From Candidatus Pacearchaeota archaeon UBA92 (GTDB lineage: Archaea > Nanobdellota > Nanobdellia > Pacearchaeales > GW2011-AR1), in NCBI GenBank assembly GCA_002497285.1, contig DANJ01000027.1, positions 1 through 46,249 of the forward strand: 46,249 nt of DNA, read 5' to 3'. Shown here piece by piece: positions 40,050 through 46,249 of this stretch. Within the stretch, counting starts at the first letter, position 1. Each line of letters opens with the position of its first letter. Both the position numbers and the translations under genes were made by a program. A model generated the notes under the pieces. The model worked only from the letters and a program-made list of their open reading frames with translations, did no database searches and was not told the DNA's origin.

Positions 40050-40077
40050 GGTATATCAATTGATATACCTATATAAA
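40050..40077 (-). promoter_or_regulatory. 20-bp perfect palindromic operator of the HTH-RelE pair
   Basis: GGTATATCAATTGATATACC (40050-40069) is a perfect palindrome between the ATG at 40048 and a TATATAAA box (40070-40077) centred 26 nt from it. Confidence 0.75.
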
Positions 40078-40105
40078 TTTTACGGTTTTATTGTGTTTAG
40101 ATCTC

Positions 40106-40600
40106 TTAATTCCACAAGCAGCCTATTTGATTTTCAATTGCTCTTTGCTCTGCTGCTATGAATTCTGTTTGGTATTTGAGTGATTGATTGAGAAAATAGG
40201 TTCTTACTAGGCCCTCTTGGAGAAGAATTAGATTGATATTTTGGTTGTCTAGAAATATGTATCTTAGTTTTCTTCCGTAGATATCTGTGTCTGGTGCGGC
40301 TGGGTCGGATTCGAGACGGACTTCATAGGATAGGAGGAGATTTGATAACCTTTCTTTAGCTTCTTCATAACAGTCTTCTTCTTGTTCAGGGGCGTTTATC
40401 CCTAAAAGTCTGACAATGGTGTTGTCTGCGAGCTGGATTGTGTCGCCGTCTATTACTTTCATGACGGCATTGTCAGGGAGTTTGAATTGAGGCGGATCTA
40501 TTCTATTCTCATAATCATAGAGGAAAATTAGAGAGCCTATTATTAAGATAATAAGGGCAAGAATTGCAGGGATGATTGGTCTTTTAGGACGAGTTATCAT
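40106..40600 (-). CDS. Membrane-anchored thermonuclease-like (SNase) protein
   Basis: A 164-aa protein with an N-terminal transmembrane helix (about 9-28) and an SNase/TNase fold. VIDGDT (49-54), VRLLGINAPE (63-72; Arg64 and Glu72) and DIYGRKLRY (Arg110) match the staphylococcal nuclease active-site set. It would degrade DNA or RNA at the outer face of the membrane, useful for a nucleotide-scavenging archaeon. Two cysteines may pair. Confidence 0.88.
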   Translation of the reverse strand: MITRPKRPIIPAILALIILIIGSLIFLYDYENRIDPPQFKLPDNAVMKVIDGDTIQLADNTIVRLLGINAPEQEEDCYEEAKERLSNLLLSYEVRLESDPAAPDTDIYGRKLRYIFLDNQNINLILLQEGLVRTYFLNQSLKYQTEFIAAEQRAIENQIGCLWN

Positions 40601-40633
40601 TAAATTTGAATGAGGAATTTTATTTAATTCTTT

Positions 40634-41071
40634 TTATATTGCGTCTTCGAGTAAATGTTGGTAGCGCCTTGCGATTTTTTCGTGTTCTTCGGAATCTTTT
40701 GGTTCTTGTGGGAGTCCGAATTTATGGGCAAGAGGCCTGAATAAGTGTTCTATTGTTTCTAATATTGCTGTTCCAGTTACTGCCCCTATGGATGTACTTA
40801 GTACATCTCTCCCTGTTAAATAACCTAAAATGCCTCCTGCTATTACGCCTGTTGCCGCAGCATATCTTCTTCCTCTTGCTATTGTTTCACCATTTTCATT
40901 GAAGATATTAGCTTTTTGTTCTTCTTTCTGTTTATCATAATGATCTAGGGCTTGAATATATTCCCAAGCCATCTCTTTTTGTCTTTTATTTAGGTGACCT
41001 GTGATATCCCCCATACTGGTTTTTGTTTTCCATCTAGATAGAAGTTCAGAGGTTACATATCTATAGTCCAT
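40634..41071 (-). CDS. Hypothetical protein with glycine-zipper-like hydrophobic middle
   Basis: A 145-aa protein. A helical N-terminus precedes a hydrophobic, glycine-containing middle (YAAATGVIAGGILGYLTGRD and LSTSIGAVTGTAILETI, about 69-107) that may insert in the membrane as a hairpin. The C-terminus is charged. TTTAAAT lies about 26 nt before the ATG. No family is recognised. Confidence 0.62.
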   Translation of the reverse strand: MDYRYVTSELLSRWKTKTSMGDITGHLNKRQKEMAWEYIQALDHYDKQKEEQKANIFNENGETIARGRRYAAATGVIAGGILGYLTGRDVLSTSIGAVTGTAILETIEHLFRPLAHKFGLPQEPKDSEEHEKIARRYQHLLEDAI

Positions 41072-41109
41072 ATAATCTGCTTGAGAAATAGTTATTTAAA
41101 TTTGTTGTT

Positions 41110-44100
41110 TTACATCCGCATTCCCTTTTTCCCGAGTTTCCTGGCCATTTTCATCAAAGTCTTTTGATCCATCTTGCCCTCGGACATTGCGGACTGGTTC
41201 TTTACTAAATCGTTTAGAAGTTTGTATTGTTTGATTAAAGCACGGATGTCTGAAGTACTTGTGCCAGAACCCTTTGCTACTCTTTGTATACGGGAGGTTT
41301 GTTTTTCTAATAGTTCGGGATTTTCTATTTCTTCTTTTGTCATTGAATTTATTGCGTTCTTGTAATTTTTCATTTTCTTTTGCTGCTGTTCTAATTGTTC
41401 GTCTGTGATTTTTTCTCTTGCTTTTCCTAACCCTGGAATCATTGACATTATCTTATCCATTGAGCCGAGAGATTCCATCGATTCTAATTGAGCTTGTACA
41501 TCTCTTAGAGTGAGTTTTCCTGCCTCAAGATTTGCCTGTGTCTGTTTTAGTTTTTTCTCGTCAGTCACAGAATGGATTTTTTCCATTAACGATTTCAAAT
41601 CTCCCATTCCTAAAAGTCTGGAGAGAAATGATTCTGGGTCGAATAGCTCCAAGTCATGGGGCTTTTCCCCTGTCCCTATGAATACCACTGGAACCTTGGC
41701 TTCATGACAAGCAGTTAATGCACCTCCTGCTTTTGCAGTGGAATCCATTCTGGTTATTATAACTCCTGTGATGTTTACAGCCTCTTTGAAAGTCTTGGCT
41801 TGTTTTTGAGCGGCTTGGCCGATATCTGCCTGCATTACTAGAAACGTTTCTGTTGGTTTGGCTGTTTTATTTATTGTTTTTATTTCTTCTACTAATTCGG
41901 AATCCAAGGCATCTCTACCTGCCGTGTCTACTAATACTAAGTCGTATTTTTCTAATTCTTTTTCATATTTCTTCCATATCTTCGCTGGATTTTTTTCTTC
42001 TTTATCTATGAATACTGCAAAATTGCCTTTTTCTCCCAATTGCTTTAATTGCTCTGAGGCTGCAGGTCTGTGAACGTCTAAACCGATTGCTGCTACTTTG
42101 TGTCCTCTTTTTGAATAATATAAGGCTAGTTTGCTGATTGTTGTTGTGTTATGAACAATAAACCCTTCAGCAATAAAACTATGGTTGTCTTTTATTGTTA
42201 AATCGTAAACAAATTTCTGGGTATTCTTTATTTTCTGAATTGTTTTTATTGGAACCCATGAGATATCTGAATTTGCTAAATATTCAAGCTGCATTATTAT
42301 TTTATCTGGATCCGCCATTCTAATTTGTTGTAAATATTTCTGGCCCATAAACGATAATTGCAGGGCTCCTTCTTCAACCAACCCAGAATCATTTAGGTAT
42401 TTCTTTACTCCATTAGCTAAACCATTTCCATATTTCTTGTTAATATCCTCATTTTTCTGAAGGTCATCTAATAGACTAAAATATATTCCCTTTCTTTTCA
42501 GCGAATAATAAGTAAGCAACTGCTTAAGCTTTTCTTTTGAGATTAATCCTTTTTTCTCGTATATTCCATAGCTATAAACAGCATTTTCCTGTATCTCTCC
42601 TATTGAAAATCCTAATAACTGACGAGTCTCTTTTAGAAACTTTCCCAGAGGAACCATATCCTGATTACCACAACCCTGTATTAGGCCGATGTCTGCATAT
42701 TTATCTGCTCTTTCTCTTTTATTCTTTATCAAGAACCCTATTCTTTCTGCATACCTTTCCGCATATCTTGCATGGATATTAAGCCTGTAATAAGGAACTG
42801 AATTTATGATTTTTTTAGATATCTTTGAAATTATTCCAAATCTTTTTAGAAGCATACAGAATTGTCTAATTAAAATATTACTTTCAGAAACTAATTCTAT
42901 ATCCCTTTTATTATTAGCGGGTGATGAGTCGCAGTCAAAGTAGGCTCTGCTAAATTTTCGGATAACTTCGTTATCTGACAGCATCATCTCTTCTGGAATC
43001 TTTAATTCTTTTCCCTTTTTACCAGGATATAATCCGAATACTGAAAGAACGCTAACCAAGGTTTTGGAAGCAATCCTGATATCATACATCTTTTCTGTTC
43101 TTTTGGCAGGTTTTATTATAGGATTTAAATTAAATAATGCGATTGATAGTTCTTTTACGCGATTTATAATTTCTGAATCCTCATTTGAGATCTGAACGTA
43201 ATTTGGCCTTATGTTCCCATCGCCCATCAGGTACCCCAAGAACTCTGCAAATTCAGAGGTTAAGTTAACAGGGATAGTAATATATTTATGAGATCTTTTT
43301 TCTTTTACTATTATTATATTTGGCAATTTGTCTATCAACTCAATCGGAACATTTCCTTCCTTTAATTCGGATGTGAAGCTGCAATAATTTCTTTTTATAG
43401 ATAGACATTTATGGATATCTTTTATTGCCTGTCTCTTATTCTTAATTAAGCACCTTGCTTTCTCAACGGATAATCTAACAGAGAGTGGTAATAATTTAAG
43501 CTTTTTCTCCAAGCTAATCGTCTTTCCTTGTATTTTAACATTCTCTGGAGTTGCAATCCAGTCGCTTTCTTCAAGTTCATCTGCTCTTATTTCTAGAATA
43601 TTTTGACCTCTTAATACAAAAAAAGGATGTTCTGGCGTGACTTTGATTGAGAAGTCATTTCCATTGTCTAAATAGATTTCATATAAATCTTCTTTTTTAA
43701 GCTTCCATAAATGAGTAATTTTCTTATATTCTATTTTTAATGTTTTTGGGTTAAATGAAGGCGCAGACAAATTTTCTTCAGTTATATCTATAATAAATCC
43801 ATCCTCCAAGATTTCAGGCTTTTTTATCCCTGAATATTCATCATAAATCCCCTCTATCTTTTTTATATTTCCATCAGCCAACTGAATATTGGTATCTCCG
43901 TGAACGCACTTACCTGCTCCGTATAAGCCGAGCATCATGAAAGTATTTTGTTTTTTTAGAGTGAGAGTTTTAGATTCTCCGAGAATCGCCTTTAATTCAT
44001 CATGTAATAATTTTATTAGATGTTCTTTCTTTTCTATGCCTTTAATTCTTTCATCTAAAGCAGATTGCTTGATTTTCTTTGTTATTTCTAGGACTAATTG

Positions 44101-44235
44101 GACATTTACATCCGCTTCTATCAATGCCCTCTGGAGCTCTTTCACTATTCCATCTACAAGAGTCTTGTCCAGGAAGACAGCATTAGCTATCTTGTCTGTT
44201 GCTTTCTTTAGTGCGGATGATAGTTTGTCTAGCAT
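41110..44235 (-). CDS. srp54: Signal recognition particle protein SRP54, intein-containing
   Basis: A 1041-aa precursor from the ATG at 44235, chosen because the family N-terminus (MLDKLSSALKKATDKI) begins here and AGGTG precedes it; a TTG start 29 codons upstream is less likely. The protein halves (109 and 345 aa) join to a normal 454-aa SRP54: N domain, G domain with Walker A LGLYGAGK-TTTIS, DTAGRD, and a Met-rich M domain (to MARKLGKKGMRM). SRP54 binds signal peptides with 7S RNA and docks with FtsY. A 587-aa intein splits the P-loop between Lys and Thr, so splicing is needed before GTP can bind. FtsY is encoded nearby. Confidence 0.93.
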   Translation of the reverse strand: MLDKLSSALKKATDKIANAVFLDKTLVDGIVKELQRALIEADVNVQLVLEITKKIKQSALDERIKGIEKKEHLIKLLHDELKAILGESKTLTLKKQNTFMMLGLYGAGKCVHGDTNIQLADGNIKKIEGIYDEYSGIKKPEILEDGFIIDITEENLSAPSFNPKTLKIEYKKITHLWKLKKEDLYEIYLDNGNDFSIKVTPEHPFFVLRGQNILEIRADELEESDWIATPENVKIQGKTISLEKKLKLLPLSVRLSVEKARCLIKNKRQAIKDIHKCLSIKRNYCSFTSELKEGNVPIELIDKLPNIIIVKEKRSHKYITIPVNLTSEFAEFLGYLMGDGNIRPNYVQISNEDSEIINRVKELSIALFNLNPIIKPAKRTEKMYDIRIASKTLVSVLSVFGLYPGKKGKELKIPEEMMLSDNEVIRKFSRAYFDCDSSPANNKRDIELVSESNILIRQFCMLLKRFGIISKISKKIINSVPYYRLNIHARYAERYAERIGFLIKNKRERADKYADIGLIQGCGNQDMVPLGKFLKETRQLLGFSIGEIQENAVYSYGIYEKKGLISKEKLKQLLTYYSLKRKGIYFSLLDDLQKNEDINKKYGNGLANGVKKYLNDSGLVEEGALQLSFMGQKYLQQIRMADPDKIIMQLEYLANSDISWVPIKTIQKIKNTQKFVYDLTIKDNHSFIAEGFIVHNTTTISKLALYYSKRGHKVAAIGLDVHRPAASEQLKQLGEKGNFAVFIDKEEKNPAKIWKKYEKELEKYDLVLVDTAGRDALDSELVEEIKTINKTAKPTETFLVMQADIGQAAQKQAKTFKEAVNITGVIITRMDSTAKAGGALTACHEAKVPVVFIGTGEKPHDLELFDPESFLSRLLGMGDLKSLMEKIHSVTDEKKLKQTQANLEAGKLTLRDVQAQLESMESLGSMDKIMSMIPGLGKAREKITDEQLEQQQKKMKNYKNAINSMTKEEIENPELLEKQTSRIQRVAKGSGTSTSDIRALIKQYKLLNDLVKNQSAMSEGKMDQKTLMKMARKLGKKGMRM
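42148..43908 (-). mobile_element. Intein with LAGLIDADG homing endonuclease inside srp54
   Basis: A 587-aa intein. It begins with Cys (CVHGDTNI, block A) and ends with the His-Asn pair (FIAEGFIVHN), followed by Thr of the extein, giving a Cys1/Asn-end/Thr+1 splice junction. Block B is VTPEHPFFV (about intein residues 90-98, Thr and His present). Two LAGLIDADG helices are visible: FLGYLMGDG (about 223-231) and SRAYFDCDS (about 320-328), each with its acid, so the endonuclease may be active. A further HTH-like region follows (about 490-530). Insertion at the conserved GK^T of a P-loop is a typical intein site. Confidence 0.9.
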
Positions 44236-44440
44236 TCTTAAGACACCTATGGTTTCTTGAAGTTCAACTTTCCTTAGGTATGTTAAATAGAAGTCTGTAG
44301 AAGGTATTAAAACTTTTGCCAAGTTTTAAATATTTGATTTAGGAGGTAAATCTGCAGATATTAAAGTTTTTGGGTTTGCCTTTTTTTGGAGTGATTTCCA
44401 AAATAGTAACCCTTATTAATCCCCTTTTTGAGGAATTTGA

Positions 44441-44842
44441 ATGGATGGATATAGAGATGGAGTTTTATGGGTATCAATGGCAGAGGGGTTTTTTGCAGTT
44501 ACTCCTCCAAGCTTTGAGGAGCCATATAGAATTTATTCTGATGATTATTTGACCCTTGGAAATGTTAGGGGTATCCAAGGTGGAGGGTTAAGAAGTTATT
44601 CAGATATAGCTTCAGAGGCATTAGAGTTGTTTGATGTTGTTAATGATATGAGTTCATTAGGTTTGGGAATAGTTTGTGTTTCGGGAAGGCATATTGGTGT
44701 TGGAGAGAAAATTTCCAAGGGTTATAATGATAAACCATTACTTCCTGATGCAAATGGAAATTTTGAGGTTTTGTTCTGGATGAGGAATAGGAGTCATCCA
44801 TTTTTGGATGAAATTTTGTCTGGAAAGTTAGATGAGGATTAG
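44441..44842 (+). CDS. Hypothetical protein between srp54 and ftsY
   Basis: A 133-aa acidic protein on the strand opposite to srp54 and ftsY, lying entirely in the gap between them and ending 2 bp from the ftsY stop. SDIASEALELFDVVNDMSSL and LGIVCVSGRHIGVGEK look like a normal alpha/beta protein, but no family is recognised. Codon use resembles nearby genes and no good minus-strand alternative exists. Confidence 0.6.
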   Translation: MDGYRDGVLWVSMAEGFFAVTPPSFEEPYRIYSDDYLTLGNVRGIQGGGLRSYSDIASEALELFDVVNDMSSLGLGIVCVSGRHIGVGEKISKGYNDKPLLPDANGNFEVLFWMRNRSHPFLDEILSGKLDED

Positions 44843-44844
44843 AT

Positions 44845-46128
44845 TTACAGGCCAAGACCTTTCAAAACTTTTTCTTTATTGAATTGTTCTAAGTCTTCAT
44901 ATTCTTGCCCCGTGCCGAGGAAAAATACTGGCTTGTTCGTTGTGTAGCCTACTGAGAGGATTGCTCCGCCTTTTTCATCTACATCTGCCTTTGTTAAAAT
45001 GATGCCATCTATCCCTATTGCATCATTGAACATGGATGCTTGAGAAGTTGCGTCGTTTCCCGTAATTGATTCTGCTACGAATATTTTCAGGTCTGGCTTG
45101 CTAACACGAATTATTTTTTCCATTTCTTTCATTAAGTTTGATTTTGTATACATTCTTCCTGCCGTGTCTATTAATACTACGTTTAGTTTATGTTTTGATG
45201 CGTAAGATTTTGCGTCAAACGCAACTGACGCAGGGTCAGAGCCGTAATTGTTTGCTATTACGGGGATATTGAGGCGTTCTCCGTGTATTTTTATTTGCTC
45301 TATTGAAGCGGCTCGGAATGTGTCTCCTGCTGCTAAGACCGGCTTTAGTCCTGCCTTTTTTAATTTGTGTGCGAGTTTTGCAATGCTTGTTGTTTTTCCA
45401 GAACCATTGATGCCAAAGAAGACTATTGTGTAAATGTCTCCAGTTTTATTTTTTTGTCTTATTAAATCAAGGAGATTTGGAGGTTCTATTAATATTTTTG
45501 AAATTGAATTTTTTAGAGATTCAAGGATTGTAGATTCTATTTTGTCTTTTTTTACTTCAATTCCTAGAAGGTCTTTTTTAAGATTTGATTTGATTTTATC
45601 AACTACATTTAGGTTTACGTTATTTTCTAATAATATTAATTCTAATGGCTCGAAGATTTCATCAATGTGTTCTTGTTTTAAGGTAGTTGTTGAAAGTTTA
45701 GATGTGAATCTTTTTAGGAAAGATGGTTTTTCTTCTGGAATTGGTTGTTCTTCTGGTAGCGGAGATTCCTTGGGTTCTTCAATCACTTCTTCAATTGACT
45801 TTTCTTCTGAAGTGAACAATTTAGAGAAGAATGATTTTTTTTCTTTTGTTTTGATTTCCTTTTGCTTTTTTGATTCTTTTTTTATTGCTTCTGTATCTGG
45901 CTCATATTTTAACTCTGAATTGGAGAACTTTTGTGGAACTTCGGTCTTTATCTTCTTTGCTTGTTTTTTTAATTCTTTGTCTGAAGGGATTTTTGTTTTC
46001 TTTAGGGATTTTGTCTTTTTTTCTTTTGTTTTGATTTCCTTTTGCTTTTTTGTTTTTACCTTTGTCTTTTTTTCTTCTTCGGGTTTTCCAAAGAAGCCTT
46101 TCAACTTATCCTTTAATGATTTAAACAT
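44845..46128 (-). CDS. ftsY: SRP receptor GTPase FtsY
   Basis: A 427-aa protein. Residues 1-140 are a Lys/Glu-rich, low-complexity membrane-binding A region containing two copies of a 12-residue unit (KKQKEIKTKEKK at 27-38 and 87-98). The N domain and G domain follow: Walker A GINGSGKT (239-246), RAASIEQ, DTAGRMYT and TKAD. It forms the receptor for the SRP54 particle at the membrane. The G domain is intact and has no intein. A TTTTAAT box at 46151-46157 lies 26 nt before the ATG, consistent with a leaderless mRNA. Confidence 0.95.
   Translation of the reverse strand: MFKSLKDKLKGFFGKPEEEKKTKVKTKKQKEIKTKEKKTKSLKKTKIPSDKELKKQAKKIKTEVPQKFSNSELKYEPDTEAIKKESKKQKEIKTKEKKSFFSKLFTSEEKSIEEVIEEPKESPLPEEQPIPEEKPSFLKRFTSKLSTTTLKQEHIDEIFEPLELILLENNVNLNVVDKIKSNLKKDLLGIEVKKDKIESTILESLKNSISKILIEPPNLLDLIRQKNKTGDIYTIVFFGINGSGKTTSIAKLAHKLKKAGLKPVLAAGDTFRAASIEQIKIHGERLNIPVIANNYGSDPASVAFDAKSYASKHKLNVVLIDTAGRMYTKSNLMKEMEKIIRVSKPDLKIFVAESITGNDATSQASMFNDAIGIDGIILTKADVDEKGGAILSVGYTTNKPVFFLGTGQEYEDLEQFNKEKVLKGLGL
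45836..46050 (-). repeat. 35-bp direct repeat within ftsY
   Basis: Bases 45836-45870 and 46016-46050 are identical over 35 nt and 180 bp (60 codons) apart. They encode the repeated Lys-rich unit of the FtsY A region. Unequal recombination could change the length of this tail. Confidence 0.8.
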
Positions 46129-46150
46129 GTAAATTTAAGGGTTTATGGAG

Positions 46151-46157
46151 TTTTAAT
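46151..46157 (-). promoter_or_regulatory. TATA-like box of ftsY
   Basis: TTTTAAT (plus-strand reading) centred 26 nt from the ftsY ATG. It lies directly beside the hairpin structure at 46162-46204. Confidence 0.55.
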
Positions 46158-46161
46158 CCTT

Positions 46162-46204
46162 CCGCAAGAAATCCTTGGCTTTCAAGCCAATGAATGAATT
46201 GCGG
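46162..46204 (-). mobile_element. Possible right end of an IS200/IS605-type element
   Basis: An outer stem CCGCAA (46162-46167) with TTGCGG (46199-46204) encloses a 7-bp hairpin TTGGCTT/AAGCCAA (46175-46190). Read on the minus strand the order is CCGCAATTCATT-hairpin-TTTCTTGCGG, which from memory resembles the right-end structure of many TnpB-encoding IS200/IS605 elements. The gene body would lie right of the window. It abuts the ftsY promoter. Confidence 0.42.
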
Positions 46205-46249
46205 TAATTATTTCTACTAAAATAAATATAAAACAGGGAGAGCAAGTTG

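Noticed and set aside
41110..44322. TTG start at 44322 for SRP54
   Set aside because: The extra 29 residues are not part of the SRP54 family and the ATG at 44235 starts exactly at the conserved N-terminus with AGGTG upstream.
44370..44552. 60-aa plus-strand ORF before the 44441 gene
   Set aside because: It overlaps the longer, more protein-like ORF at 44441-44842 in another frame and has no promoter or motif.
45434..46132. 232-aa plus-strand ORF opposite ftsY
   Set aside because: Ser/Phe-rich mirror of the Lys-rich FtsY tail, and the end of the ORF carries the same repeat as ftsY. No independent evidence.

Overview
The window looks like chromosomal DNA of a small-genome archaeon, most likely a DPANN lineage of the Pacearchaeota/Woesearchaeota/Nanoarchaeota type. 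It is AT-rich and tightly packed, with many ATGA or TAATG gene overlaps. It carries archaeal information-processing genes: S27e-aIF2alpha-Nop10, S15-RecJ/GAN, Bud32, SRP54 and FtsY. About twenty genes have an AT-rich TATA-like box centred close to 26 nt before the ATG, which implies leaderless mRNAs. The assignment rests on protein recognition only; no rRNA is present. No stretch longer than 300 bases lacks a plausible gene.

Layout. 1-5.1 kb: translation and housekeeping genes on the minus strand, tRNA-Gln, and a LAGLIDADG endonuclease gene broken by an in-frame TGA. 5.1-13.7 kb: a bacterial-type cyclopropane fatty acid synthase, small membrane and Nudix genes, an MNT/HEPN pair, a frameshifted second Nudix gene, a YdeI-like gene and two exported proteins. 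13.8-21.3 kb: an unusual cassette with an ECF importer (S component and EcfT), an 845-aa protein joining two ABC ATPases to an APH-type kinase and an NDPK-like domain, an MccF-like S66 peptidase, then facing it a class II LysRS-like enzyme and a class I LysRS. 21.3-24 kb: a nuclease-like protein, a BRO/DinD-like protein and an AbrB-nucleotidyltransferase gene. 24.1-36.4 kb: a stretched type I restriction-modification island (HsdR, then HsdS, then HsdM) filled with small toxin-like pairs, two HEPN-motif proteins, a WYL-domain protein, an AlbA/Schlafen-type ATPase and tiny coupled ORFs. 36.4-41.1 kb: RadC, a second DUF4258/DUF2283 pair, another nucleotidyltransferase gene, a RelE-type toxin pair and a thermonuclease. 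41.1-46.2 kb: SRP54 interrupted by a 587-aa intein in its P-loop, a small unknown gene, and FtsY. Both window edges carry hairpins resembling right ends of IS200/IS605-type elements.

How parts may work together. SRP54 and FtsY form the protein-targeting GTPase pair. Several toxin-like modules share one control design: a palindrome placed between the TATA box and the start codon. The 13.8-21.3 kb cassette suggests import of a small molecule, its phosphorylation and possibly hydrolysis of an aminoacyl-nucleotide-like compound, next to two lysyl-tRNA-synthetase-family enzymes. I consider that cassette the best candidate for an undescribed system; its substrate cannot be read from the sequence.
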